DNA of 64,000 bases from the NCBI GenBank assembly GCA_963825305.1, contig CAWGTA010000004.1:620001-684000 (forward strand), written 5' to 3'. Origin of the DNA: PSRJ01 sp963825305 (GTDB taxonomy: Bacteria; Acidobacteriota; Terriglobia; Bryobacterales; Bryobacteraceae). The position numbers and the translations under genes were made by a program. Below are positions 27,984 to 36,249 of this stretch, in pieces. The notes beneath the pieces are model-generated. The model worked only from the letters and a program-made list of their open reading frames with translations, ran no database searches and was not told the origin of the DNA. Each line of letters opens with the position of its first letter. Positions within the stretch are counted from its first letter, which is position 1.

Positions 27984-29249
27984 ATGCACATCCGTTGCCG
28001 ATACGCTGTTTTGGCGGTTCTGGCGCTGCCGCTGACGGCGGCGTCGATCCAGGGCACGAAACCGGAAGAGGTCGGGCTTTCTCCGGACCGTCTGAAACGA
28101 ATCCATGAGACCGTGCAGAGTCACATTGACTCGCACGACATCTCCGGCGCCGTTACCCTGGTCGCGCGTAAGGGGCGCGTCGCGCATTTCGAAGCGCATG
28201 GGGTGATGGATCTGGCGTCCAACAAGCCGATGCCCAAAGATGGGCTATTTTGGCTCGCCTCCATGTCCAAACCGATCACCGGCGTAGCCATCCTCATGTT
28301 GATGGAAGAAGGTAAGCTGCGGCTGAATGATCCGGTGTCGAAGTTCATCCCCGAATTCCGCGGAATGAAGGTGGCAGTCATCGAGGAACGTCCGGCCGGA
28401 GCTGCCGCGAACGGCACCGCCGCGGACTCGGCGCCGGCGTACTACACGGTTCCGGCAGGCCGCGAAATCACCATACAGGATCTTTTGTCGCACGTCTCCG
28501 GCCTGGTCAGCGGAGGCGCGGCCAGCCGTGTGGAACTAGCGAAGATCGCCCGCAAACCTGGCGAGACCCTGGCCAATTACATTCCGCGCCTGGGTGCGAC
28601 GCCGTTGGATTTCCAGCCGGGCTCGCGTTGGAGCTACAGCCCCGGCGCTGGATTTGAGACACTCGGGCGCATCGTCGAGATCGTCTCCGGCCAGACATTC
28701 GATCAGTTCTTGCGGCAGCGGATTTTTGAACCTCTCGGGATGAAGGACATTTTCTTTCATCCGCCGGCAGATCGCATGCCGCGCATTGCCACCACTTACC
28801 ATCGCGCGGGTAACTCGCTCGATCCGGTGGACACACAGGTCCGGTTATCGAACACCACCTATTTTTCCGGCGCGGGAGGATTGATGAGCGACGCGGAAGA
28901 TTATCTGCAGTTCGGCCAGATGCTGCTCAATGGCGGCGAACTCAATGGCAAGCGCCTGCTAAGTCCGAAAACGGTGGAACTGATGGCCTCGATTTTTGTG
29001 CCCGACACGCTCCCCGGCAGGCCTCGCGGCCGCTCGTTTGGCCTCAGCGTGCAAGTGATCAGCGACGCCATCGCCGCGGGCTATCGGGTATCGAGTGGGA
29101 GCTTCGGTTGGGACGGCGCGTTCGGGACGCATTTCTGGGTCGACCCCAAAGAAAAGGTCGTCGGCATCATGCTGGTCCAGACGGACAATCCCAATCGGCA
29201 GCTAGACCGCGATTTCGAAAACGCCGTGATGCAGGCGATTGTAGAATAA
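27984..29249 (+). CDS. Exported serine hydrolase (class C beta-lactamase / esterase-like)
   Basis: Penicillin-binding-protein-like serine hydrolase of 421 residues, signal peptide 1-20. The catalytic S-x-x-K is SMSK (S93, K96). The second motif, Y-x-N in AmpC, reads Y218-S-P, which argues for an esterase- or peptidase-like member rather than a true beta-lactamase. The third motif region is near GWDGAFGTHFWVDPKEK. Numerous paralogues of this type occur in Acidobacteria. ATG 27984 is used because GCAGGAGG sits just upstream; an earlier ATG at 27966 lacks this. It is convergent with the next gene, 6 bases apart. Confidence 0.85.
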   Translation: MHIRCRYAVLAVLALPLTAASIQGTKPEEVGLSPDRLKRIHETVQSHIDSHDISGAVTLVARKGRVAHFEAHGVMDLASNKPMPKDGLFWLASMSKPITGVAILMLMEEGKLRLNDPVSKFIPEFRGMKVAVIEERPAGAAANGTAADSAPAYYTVPAGREITIQDLLSHVSGLVSGGAASRVELAKIARKPGETLANYIPRLGATPLDFQPGSRWSYSPGAGFETLGRIVEIVSGQTFDQFLRQRIFEPLGMKDIFFHPPADRMPRIATTYHRAGNSLDPVDTQVRLSNTTYFSGAGGLMSDAEDYLQFGQMLLNGGELNGKRLLSPKTVELMASIFVPDTLPGRPRGRSFGLSVQVISDAIAAGYRVSSGSFGWDGAFGTHFWVDPKEKVVGIMLVQTDNPNRQLDRDFENAVMQAIVE

Positions 29250-29255
29250 CTTCGG

Positions 29256-29993
29256 CTACTTCGCCGCGGGCTGAATACCGACCTTGATGTGACCCTCGGT
29301 GACATCCTTGTTATTCTCTTCGCAGGAGTATTCCATAATCTCCCAATCCGGTCTGAGGGTCCATGTCCGCACGCTGTCCCAAGGCTTGGTGTAGGTCTGC
29401 GGATCGTCGATGGTAAGTACGTAGTCGATGTGACCCATATCGCGACGGCGGAAACGCTCAATGGTGTGCAGTTTGTCGCTGATCGGATGACCGATGGTGT
29501 CAACTTTGGTCTTTCCGTTAAACGCAATGGTATCGATCACCAGAGTGTCTCCTTCCCAGCGGCCCACCGAGTTCCCATACCAGGTGGGGTCCGGCTCCTT
29601 GGGGTGAGGGCGTCCGTCGATGGGGGTCACGTGGAACCAGCTATTCTGCTCGTACAGCATGGCGATGTACTTATCGTTCTGGACGATCTGGATGGGATGC
29701 GGTCCGCCCACGGAGCGGAGTAAGCCGAACGGCAGACAGCTTCCGGTGTAATCGCCTTTTTCAGCGTCGTAATTCTCCCACTGTTGTTTTCCCCAGGCGG
29801 TAAAGGGAAGGTCCTTCACTCCTTTGCAGCAGGGCATATCCTGGGTCACGTCGGCCATCCGCGGGCTCTGCCAGACGCCGCTAAAGTCTGGTTTACCGCT
29901 TGCCGTGCGCGGCGCCGGTCCGGTGGGTGGCTTGGGCGTCTTTTCCTGGCCGAAAGCCAGGGCAGCCAAGAACAGGAAAACGAAAACTCTCAT
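29256..29993 (-). CDS. Secreted 'GKPDLSGLW' family protein, paralogue 2
   Basis: A 245-residue exported protein with signal peptide (RVFVFLFLAALAFGQ) and a single GKPDFSGVWQSPRMADVT motif. Family blocks include LPFGLLRSVGGPHPIQIVQN, RPHPKEPDPTWYGNSVGRW, GDTLVIDTIAFNGKTKVD and IERFRRRDMGHIDYVLTIDD. It lacks the duplicated motif of the 27-kb copy. A Cys pair (MPCCKG) and a later Cys (SCEEN) might be structural. GAGGAGG lies 8 bases before its ATG. Function is unknown. Confidence 0.68.
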   Translation of the reverse strand: MRVFVFLFLAALAFGQEKTPKPPTGPAPRTASGKPDFSGVWQSPRMADVTQDMPCCKGVKDLPFTAWGKQQWENYDAEKGDYTGSCLPFGLLRSVGGPHPIQIVQNDKYIAMLYEQNSWFHVTPIDGRPHPKEPDPTWYGNSVGRWEGDTLVIDTIAFNGKTKVDTIGHPISDKLHTIERFRRRDMGHIDYVLTIDDPQTYTKPWDSVRTWTLRPDWEIMEYSCEENNKDVTEGHIKVGIQPAAK

Positions 29994-30148
29994 TGGGAGA
30001 CCTCCTCAATCATAACCATCGCGAATTCGAGCGATGCCATTGCGATGTAGCCTACGCCCCGCCGTCACCGGATGTCAAGCCGCCCAGGGTTGTTGGAGAG
30101 GGACGAAGCCGTTACAATCGGTTGGTTGCCGACTCGGGAGGTCACAGC

Positions 30149-31510
30149 ATGAGATGCCAATCCGTTTTGACCGCAGCGTTAGCGTTATCGCTAGGCGCGC
30201 TTGCGGTTTGTGCCCAGGTTCAACCGCCTCCGGCTCCATGGCGCGGCGCAGGTGCAACACCGTGCGTCGGTTGGGATGGCGGCGTCTTTCAATGCCCGCC
30301 CGCTGCCCGAGTGATCGCGATTCGCGCCGGACGCCTGTTCGATAGCAAGACCGGCCAGATGTTGACAGGCCAGGTGGTGCTTCTTACCGGCGAGCGAATC
30401 ACGGAGGTCGGACCGCCATCCCAGGTGAAGGTGCCGGCGGGAGCGTTAGTGATCGACCTCAGCCAGGCTACGGTCCTGCCGGGCTTGATCGACGCACACA
30501 CGCACATGTTCAATAACCGCGGACCAAAAGGAACGACGGAAAGCTCCATGCTGATCGCGGTACAGAATGTGCAGGCCGACCTGCGGGCCGGCTTTACGGC
30601 CGCACGGGACATGAGTTCCCACGGTAATGGATACGGCGACCTGGCGATCCGCGACGCGATCAACCGGGGGCAGATCGACGGTCCCCGGTATCAGGTGTCG
30701 ACTCGGGGCATCGTGTGGGGAGCCGCACCTCCGAACCCGGCGGCTCCGGACAACCCTTTGGCGAGCGCGGTGGTTCGGTCAGTGGAGGAGGCGCGCGCGG
30801 CCGTTCAGGAACAGATTGGACGAGGCGCGGACTGGATCAAACTGTTTCCAACCGGCGCGTACTCTTTCACGGCTACCGGCGAAGCCAAATATCAATTGAC
30901 CTATCCTATGCCCGTATTGCAGGCGTTGATTGATGAGACGCATCGCCTCGGCAAGAAGGCGGGTTGTCACGTTTTGGGAGGTGAAGGGCAGAAGAACGCC
31001 ATACTAGCCGGCTGCGACACGATCGAGCATGCATTCGATTTGAATCAGGAGCAGGCCAACTTGATCGTACAAAAGGGACTCTATTACGATCCGACCTTTG
31101 TTCGATACCTGGAACCGTACATGGATGACAACGATGAAAAGAACACGGGCGGCAAGTACCGCATGATTCCGATTTTCGAGAAAGCCGTCACCATCGCCGC
31201 GGCCACCAAGGGAATGAAGATCATGGTAGGCAGCGGAGCCGATGGATCGACGTTTGCGCATGGAACGCAGGCTCTCGAATTCGAGGCGCTGGTGAAGCGT
31301 GCCGGCATGAATCCGGTGCGGGCCATCCAGGCCGGGACCATGGTGAACGCCGAAGTGCTGGGATGGCAGGATCGGATCGGATCCGTCGACAAAGGTAAAT
31401 TCGCAGACTTGATCGCGGTTTCCGGCGACCCGCTGGCCGACATCACGGAACTGCAGCGAGTCAAGTTTGTGATGAAGGGTGGAAAGGTAATCAGGAACGA
31501 CATCCCATGA
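30149..31510 (+). CDS. Exported amidohydrolase-family protein
   Basis: Metal-dependent amidohydrolase (imidazolonepropionase/prolidase-like) of 453 residues with signal peptide (SVLTAALALSLGALAVCAQ). Motifs in order: DAHTHMF (H-x-H), WIKLFPTGAYSF (candidate bridging lysine), GCHVLGGEG, CDTIEHAF and the catalytic Asp in GSGADGSTF. It ends with the typical KGKFADLIAVSGDPLADI strand. GGGAGG precedes ATG 30149 by 8 bases. Its stop overlaps the exported class II aldolase by 4 bases, so both are made together. Substrate unknown. Confidence 0.85.
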   Translation: MRCQSVLTAALALSLGALAVCAQVQPPPAPWRGAGATPCVGWDGGVFQCPPAARVIAIRAGRLFDSKTGQMLTGQVVLLTGERITEVGPPSQVKVPAGALVIDLSQATVLPGLIDAHTHMFNNRGPKGTTESSMLIAVQNVQADLRAGFTAARDMSSHGNGYGDLAIRDAINRGQIDGPRYQVSTRGIVWGAAPPNPAAPDNPLASAVVRSVEEARAAVQEQIGRGADWIKLFPTGAYSFTATGEAKYQLTYPMPVLQALIDETHRLGKKAGCHVLGGEGQKNAILAGCDTIEHAFDLNQEQANLIVQKGLYYDPTFVRYLEPYMDDNDEKNTGGKYRMIPIFEKAVTIAAATKGMKIMVGSGADGSTFAHGTQALEFEALVKRAGMNPVRAIQAGTMVNAEVLGWQDRIGSVDKGKFADLIAVSGDPLADITELQRVKFVMKGGKVIRNDIP

Positions 31511-32325
31511 AGAGCCGCAGCTTCCTCATCGCCATCTTTGCCGTGCTCGCCTTCGCCGCGGCATTTGCTTTCCGCAAAGCCGGAGCCGCACCTAGTGCCC
31601 CGAACAAAATGCTGGTCGACGATTTGGTCTCGGCCAACCGCATACTCGCCCACGAAATCTCTGTTCTCGATGCATACGGGCACGTCTCCGTCCGCGATCC
31701 GCGCGATCCGAGCCACTATTACCTGTCGCGTGCCATTTCGGCCGGTATGGTGACTGCCGGCGATATCATCGAGTACGACCTGGACAGCAAGCCCACCGGG
31801 GGTGACCGCTCCGATGGCTATCTGGAGCGCTTTATCCACGGCGAGATCTACAAGGCGCGGCCCGACGTGATGTCCGTGATTCACGCCCACTCGCCGGAGC
31901 TCATCGCCTTTGCCGCCAGCTCCGTGCCGCTGCGCAACATGATTCATGTCGGCTCCTTCATCAACGACGGCATTCCCATCTTCGATGTGCGCAAGTTCGG
32001 CGGCAGCGCCGACGACATGTTGATCCGCAATCCCGCTCTCGGCAAGTCACTCGCCCAGGCGCTCGGCAGCAAGACGGCGATTCTCATGTTCGGCCATGGA
32101 GTAGCTATTACAGGCCACACCCTGGCAACTGCCGTAAGCAACGCTTATTTCCTGAACATGAACGCACGTGTCGAGGAACAGGCCATCCGCCTGGGAGGCA
32201 CGGTGTCGTACCTGGAGCGGGAGCCAGGCGCGCGGCCACAAGCCGACACGACGCCCGCCGGAGCCGCCGCGAATAACCGGGCCTGGGAATACTGGAAGCG
32301 CCAGGTGGCCACCGAAAAACGCTGA
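31507..32325 (+). CDS. Exported class II aldolase/adducin-fold protein
   Basis: Class II aldolase/adducin-fold enzyme of 272 residues. Family motifs are YGHVSVRDP, the Glu-bearing ERFIHGEIYKARPDVMSVIH, zinc ligands HAHSPE and the third His in GHGVAI. Unusually it begins with a clear signal sequence (FLIAIFAVLAFAAAFAF), so it should act outside the cytoplasm, where phosphorylated substrates of fuculose- or ribulose-phosphate aldolases are not expected. It may decarboxylate or cleave an unphosphorylated compound released by the coupled amidohydrolase. That is inference. Confidence 0.85.
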   Translation: MKSRSFLIAIFAVLAFAAAFAFRKAGAAPSAPNKMLVDDLVSANRILAHEISVLDAYGHVSVRDPRDPSHYYLSRAISAGMVTAGDIIEYDLDSKPTGGDRSDGYLERFIHGEIYKARPDVMSVIHAHSPELIAFAASSVPLRNMIHVGSFINDGIPIFDVRKFGGSADDMLIRNPALGKSLAQALGSKTAILMFGHGVAITGHTLATAVSNAYFLNMNARVEEQAIRLGGTVSYLEREPGARPQADTTPAGAAANNRAWEYWKRQVATEKR

Positions 32326-32337
32326 GCGGCAGTGGCG

Positions 32338-32379
32338 CAGACTCTCTCAGTCTGCCGCGCCGGCACTTCATGCCGGCGC
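32338..32379. repeat. Two adjacent GC-rich palindromes
   Basis: CAGACTCTCTCAGTCTG (32338-32354, stem CAGACT) and a longer hairpin at 32357-32379 with arms GCGCCGGCA / TGCCGGCGC. They occupy the gap between the aldolase and the YncE-like gene and may attenuate transcription; a similar stem is in the 43.2-kb repeat. Confidence 0.5.
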
Positions 32380-32425
32380 TTGGTTCAGCACGGGCGTGGC
32401 ACACTAGTTTAAGGAGATATAGACG

Positions 32426-33463
32426 ATGCGGAGATATTGCCTTGTTCTCGCAATGGTTCTCGCGATGTGCGCGTTCACCGGCCTGGCCCAGCAGGCTTCC
32501 ACTTCCGGACCGTATAAGGTTCAGAAGACGGCCAAAGTCGGCGGCGTGGGCGGCTTTGACTATGTCTATGCGGACGTGGACGGCCGCCGTCTGTATATTC
32601 CGCGCACCGGAAATCCAGCGCGAATCAGTGTGTTCGATCTGGATACGCTGGAACCGGTGGGAGAAATCGCCAACGCCAATGCCCGGGGCACTGCCGTTTC
32701 CTCCAAATCGAACCACGGATTTGGGACCAGCAGACCCATTTCCATGTGGGACGCCAAGACCATGGCGCCGATCAAGACCATCGAGGTGCAGGGCGGCCCG
32801 GATGGCATTATGTACGATGCATTCAACGATCGCGTTTACGTTCTCAGTCACATCGCGCCCAACGTCACGGTGATCAACGCGGCTGACGGCTCGGTAGTGG
32901 GGACGATCGATCTGGGCGGGCAACCGGAGCAGGCGGCTAGCGATGGCAAGGGGCACCTGTACATCGATCTCGAAGACAAAGGCAGCATCGCCGTCGTCGA
33001 TGCGAAGACACTTATGGTTACCGCCCGCTATGACCTGGCCGGCAAAGGCGGCACGTGCGCCGGCCTTGCGATGGATGTCAAGAACAAGATCCTGTTCGCG
33101 ACCTGCCGGAACCCGCAAACTATGGTGATTCTGAATGCCGAAGATGGCAGCATCATCACCACGCTCCCGATCGGGCAGGGCACCGATGGCGCCGTATTCA
33201 ACCCGAACACGATGGAGGCGTTCAGCTCGCAGGGCGACGGCACACTGACCATCGTCAAAGAAAACGGCCCGACTAACTTTGTGGTGGAGCAGACCGTGCA
33301 AACCATGCCTAGCGCGAAGACTCTGACGTTGGACACTAAGACCAACCGGATCTTGCTGATTGCCGCCGAGTACGGTGCGCCGGCCACGCCACCCGCGCCT
33401 GGAGGCCGTGGACGCGGTCCAATGGTGCCGGATTCTTTTTCGGTTCTGGTAGTGAGCAAGTAA
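32426..33463 (+). CDS. Exported YncE-like beta-propeller
   Basis: Secreted seven-bladed propeller of 345 residues with signal peptide (CLVLAMVLAMCAFTGLAQQ). YVTN/YncE-like blades: VYADVDGRRLYIPRTGNPAR, YDAFNDRVYVLSHIAPNVTV, LDTKTNRILLIAAEYG. AAGGAG stands 8-9 bases before its ATG. It follows the amidohydrolase and aldolase operon with about 100 bases of palindromic gap between, so it may be read by the same transcript. Binding partner unknown. Confidence 0.8.
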   Translation: MRRYCLVLAMVLAMCAFTGLAQQASTSGPYKVQKTAKVGGVGGFDYVYADVDGRRLYIPRTGNPARISVFDLDTLEPVGEIANANARGTAVSSKSNHGFGTSRPISMWDAKTMAPIKTIEVQGGPDGIMYDAFNDRVYVLSHIAPNVTVINAADGSVVGTIDLGGQPEQAASDGKGHLYIDLEDKGSIAVVDAKTLMVTARYDLAGKGGTCAGLAMDVKNKILFATCRNPQTMVILNAEDGSIITTLPIGQGTDGAVFNPNTMEAFSSQGDGTLTIVKENGPTNFVVEQTVQTMPSAKTLTLDTKTNRILLIAAEYGAPATPPAPGGRGRGPMVPDSFSVLVVSK

Positions 33464-33547
33464 TAACTAAAGTTAATGGTCCTGGTTAGTACTGGTTTGC
33501 AATGCTAATTCCGCCGTGGATAGGCGAGAATGGGTGCGGAGATTGAG

Positions 33548-34063
33548 ATGATCGCAATTCTGGCAGGCTCCGTCGTATTACTTCTCGCATGCCTGGCCCT
33601 TGTGCTCCGAATCGCTTTGCCGCGAGTCTACCTGGTTCTGTCCGATACATGGATAGACGAATTGTCGGTAGAGCGCTATTTTCCCATGATGAGGATTCTC
33701 GACACGAAGGAGTACGACCTGTTTCGTGGTCAACCCGGCTTCACCAAAAAGCGCCTGAGGGAACTGCGGCGCAGTCGCTGCCGAATTTTCCGCATTTACT
33801 TGAGCCTGCTGCAAACCGATTTTCAGCGTATCTGTTTAGCCATTAAACTTCTGATGGTTGAGTCCGAGTGCGATCGCCCGGATCTCGCAGCCACGCTCCT
33901 GAAGACCCAAGCCAGATTTGCTCTTGGGTTCGCGGTGGTCTATTTTCGCTTGTCGCTCTATTGGCTGGGGCTGGGCAGCGTGAGTATTACATCTCTGCTC
34001 AATTGTTTCGATGGCGCGAGGCTGGAACTCCAGAGGCTCGTCCCCTCGCAACTGAGCGCCTAA
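33548..34063 (+). CDS. Hypothetical membrane-anchored helical protein
   Basis: A 171-residue protein not recognised. Residues 1-22 (IAILAGSVVLLLACLALVL) form one membrane helix; the remainder is basic and helical with a second hydrophobic patch near the C-terminus (FAVVYFRLSLYWLGLG). ATG 33548 was chosen over 33530 because GGAG precedes it by 8 bases and the membrane helix then starts at once. It has no visible operon partner. Confidence 0.5.
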   Translation: MIAILAGSVVLLLACLALVLRIALPRVYLVLSDTWIDELSVERYFPMMRILDTKEYDLFRGQPGFTKKRLRELRRSRCRIFRIYLSLLQTDFQRICLAIKLLMVESECDRPDLAATLLKTQARFALGFAVVYFRLSLYWLGLGSVSITSLLNCFDGARLELQRLVPSQLSA

Positions 34064-34133
34064 ACCTAAACCGCTCGGTATAATGTCCCCGCGTGCGTTG
34101 CCACCCTGTGACCGCAGGCGCTGGCCCGACAAA

Positions 34134-34234
34134 GACCGCTCCCTATGGTCGCGGCTCAGTAAGTGGCACTACAGTCACAGAGTGTTCTATCCGCCGCCGG
34201 AGGCCTTACTGAGCCGTGACCAAAGGGAGCGGTC
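34134..34234. repeat. MITE-like element, imperfect 30-bp inverted arms
   Basis: Arms at 34134-34163 and 34205-34234 start with GACCGCTCCC and are inverted copies differing at two positions, with about 41 bases between. The same arms, without mismatch, form the element at 39142-39247. No ORF is inside. It lies just ahead of the ACT-domain gene and may carry part of its leader. Confidence 0.7.
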
Positions 34235-34294
34235 AAGCACCAAAACGCTGTGGCCATGGCACACTCCGCGGATCGGATGTGGGAACATGATCGC

Positions 34295-34699
34295 ATGCCG
34301 AGGGCTAATGAGTTCACAGTAACGATTGAAGACAAGCCGGGCGCGCTGGGGAAGTGCTTCCTCGCTTTGGCGGAGAGTGGAGTGAACATCCTTGCCTTTC
34401 AATCGTATGTAGAAGAAGGCGAGAGTCTGGCCCGATTCCTGGTGGACGATCGAGCCAGCGCGAGGGCGGTGCTGGGCGGCTTGAACATGAACTTCGAGGA
34501 GACGGAAGTGGCCGTGGTCAAACTGCCGCACACTCCCGGTGGATTGGGCCGCGCAGCCTCGCGGTTAGGCGAAAAGCAGATCAACATTGACTACTCGTAC
34601 TGCGGATTGGAGCCCGGGTCGGCGCAGGTGCTGGTGGTGTTCGGGGTAGACAACCTTACCAGAGCCGCAAATCTGCTGGACGAGCTAGCCGCTCATTGA
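34295..34699 (+). CDS. Tandem ACT-domain protein
   Basis: Small cytosolic regulator of 134 residues made of two ACT domains: FTVTIEDKPGALGKCFLAL and VVKLPHTPGGLGRAASRLGE, each starting with the beta-alpha ligand-binding loop. Such stand-alone pairs bind amino acids and regulate metabolism or transport. The true start could be ATG 34277 or 34295; the latter puts the first strand directly after the start. The inverted repeat element ends about 60 bases upstream, and no partner enzyme is adjacent. Confidence 0.78.
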   Translation: MPRANEFTVTIEDKPGALGKCFLALAESGVNILAFQSYVEEGESLARFLVDDRASARAVLGGLNMNFEETEVAVVKLPHTPGGLGRAASRLGEKQINIDYSYCGLEPGSAQVLVVFGVDNLTRAANLLDELAAH

Positions 34700-34712
34700 A
34701 TCGAGCCTGGCG

Positions 34713-35624
34713 TCACGCCCCTTTCTTCGTTAGCTCCCGGTAGACAACTTCGGTAAAGCTGGCAAAGGCGGGGCCTCCGCGACCACCCGGCCCACGGCCT
34801 TGAGCCGGCGGCGGGTCCACGGCGGCCTTGATCTCATCCAGAGACTTGCCCTGTGCCACCAGGTCTTTGATCTTCGCCCGCTTCGCCTCCGTATCGGTAA
34901 GGCGCTTCTGAATCGCGGCCTTGTCCTGCACGTCTCCATGTCCGGGCACAAACTGATCGGCGTTGAGAGCGACAATTCCCTTGACGGTAGTGATCCAGCC
35001 TTCCGACGAGCCGTTCTTCTCCAGATGGATCAGCGGATCGGGAAGTTGCGTGGCGATAATGTCTCCGGTGAACACGATCTTCTGTTCGGGCAGGTAAACC
35101 ACCAGGTCGCCACTGGTATGCGCCGGGGCCCAGTGGAGCACTTCCACTTTCACGCCGTCGATCTTAAGATTCTCCTTGTTCTTCGAGATGGCCTGCGTTG
35201 GCAGATGATCGGCCGGAGGAGCGCCTCGGCCTCCAGCGGCGAGGGCTGCTTCCTGCTCCTTCTTATTGTTCTCGTGCGCGATGATGGCGATGCCAGCCGG
35301 GAATGAGGCCAACCCGTTCACGTGATCTCCGTCGCTATGCGTCAGAATGACGGTGGTTACGGGCTTGGGCGTGATCTTGGCGATGTTGTCCAGCAGTTCC
35401 TTCCCGCCCGCCGGAGTGGTTTTGGCGTCGACGACAATCACGCCCTTGTCCCCGATGATGACGCCACTGTTTCCGCCGCCTCCCTCGACCCAATAGACGT
35501 TGGGCTTCAACTGATGGACCATGAACGGCGCAGATGCCGGAGCCTGCGCGAACGCCGCACCGCCGAGCACACCCAGCGCCGCAACGATCGGAAAGCTGAA
35601 GAAAAAACCATTTCGATGCTGCAT
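34713..35624 (-). CDS. Exported metallo-beta-lactamase-fold hydrolase with altered metal site
   Basis: MBL-fold protein of 303 residues with signal peptide (PIVAALGVLGGAAFAQ). The usual HxHxDH is here THSDGDHVNG, so the second histidine is aspartate. Other ligands look normal: His in PAHTSGDLVVYL, Asp in FTGDIIA and His in VPGHGD. The C-terminus is rich in Gly, Arg and Pro. AGGAGGG lies shortly upstream of ATG. The canonical paralogue at 62.4 kb keeps HIHPDH. Substrate unknown. Confidence 0.85.
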   Translation of the reverse strand: MQHRNGFFFSFPIVAALGVLGGAAFAQAPASAPFMVHQLKPNVYWVEGGGGNSGVIIGDKGVIVVDAKTTPAGGKELLDNIAKITPKPVTTVILTHSDGDHVNGLASFPAGIAIIAHENNKKEQEAALAAGGRGAPPADHLPTQAISKNKENLKIDGVKVEVLHWAPAHTSGDLVVYLPEQKIVFTGDIIATQLPDPLIHLEKNGSSEGWITTVKGIVALNADQFVPGHGDVQDKAAIQKRLTDTEAKRAKIKDLVAQGKSLDEIKAAVDPPPAQGRGPGGRGGPAFASFTEVVYRELTKKGA

Positions 35625-35759
35625 AGACCCTCCTCTGATTACAGGACTCTATCACGGCTGGCAACCGGCCGGAGCGCGGGCGAGTCAGTAGCTGTGTATC
35701 AATTCAAGTAATATGATGGATTCGATACATTCGAGGACACTCAGGGGGGAGATCAAGAA

Positions 35760-36230
35760 ATGCGAACCGGATTAGCGCTGGCTATTGCCGCGATCGGCGT
35801 GATTCCAGCCGCGGCGCCTGCGTGGGCGCATCACTCATTTGCGGCTGAGTTCGATGTGAACAAGGTGGTCAGGCTACTGGGAACGGTCACGGAAATGGAA
35901 TGGGTGAATCCCCACGCGGTGATCCATCTCGCAGTGATGAACCCGGACGGCACAGTGGCGAACTGGGCCATCGAAGGGAACACTCCCAATAGTCTTCTGC
36001 GGGCAGGCTTGACCAAGAAATCTCTGGAACCCGGCACGGCTCTCGCAGTCCAGGGTTACCTGGCCAAGAGCGGAGACAACAAGGTCAGCGCCAGCGTGAT
36101 GGTGATGCGAGATGGGCGGACGCTGAACGTCGGCAGTCGTGATGCCGGCGCGGTGCTCGGCTGGCTCTCCTCGGACGAGGAGTTGTGGAAGCGTCAACTG
36201 GCGGCCTGGGCAGCGAACAAGCAACCGTAG
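35760..36230 (+). CDS. DUF6152 family exported protein, copy 1
   Basis: Exported 156-residue protein with signal peptide ending AWA before AHHSFAAEFD, the typical start of DUF6152. It continues VVRLLGTVTEMEWVNPHAVI and EGNTPNSLLRAGLTKKSLEPG, consistent with an OB-like beta barrel. Two adjacent histidines after the cleavage site and the NPH motif are candidate metal or cofactor ligands. It begins a three-gene set with a 'PDLxGLW' protein and a second DUF6152 gene. Function is not known. Confidence 0.75.
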   Translation: MRTGLALAIAAIGVIPAAAPAWAHHSFAAEFDVNKVVRLLGTVTEMEWVNPHAVIHLAVMNPDGTVANWAIEGNTPNSLLRAGLTKKSLEPGTALAVQGYLAKSGDNKVSASVMVMRDGRTLNVGSRDAGAVLGWLSSDEELWKRQLAAWAANKQP

Positions 36231-36249
36231 CGAAGAGGGCAAGCGCACC

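Noticed and set aside
32108..33301. A 397-residue leftward ORF
   Set aside because: It is antisense to the YncE-like propeller, which has a strong ribosome site and blades.
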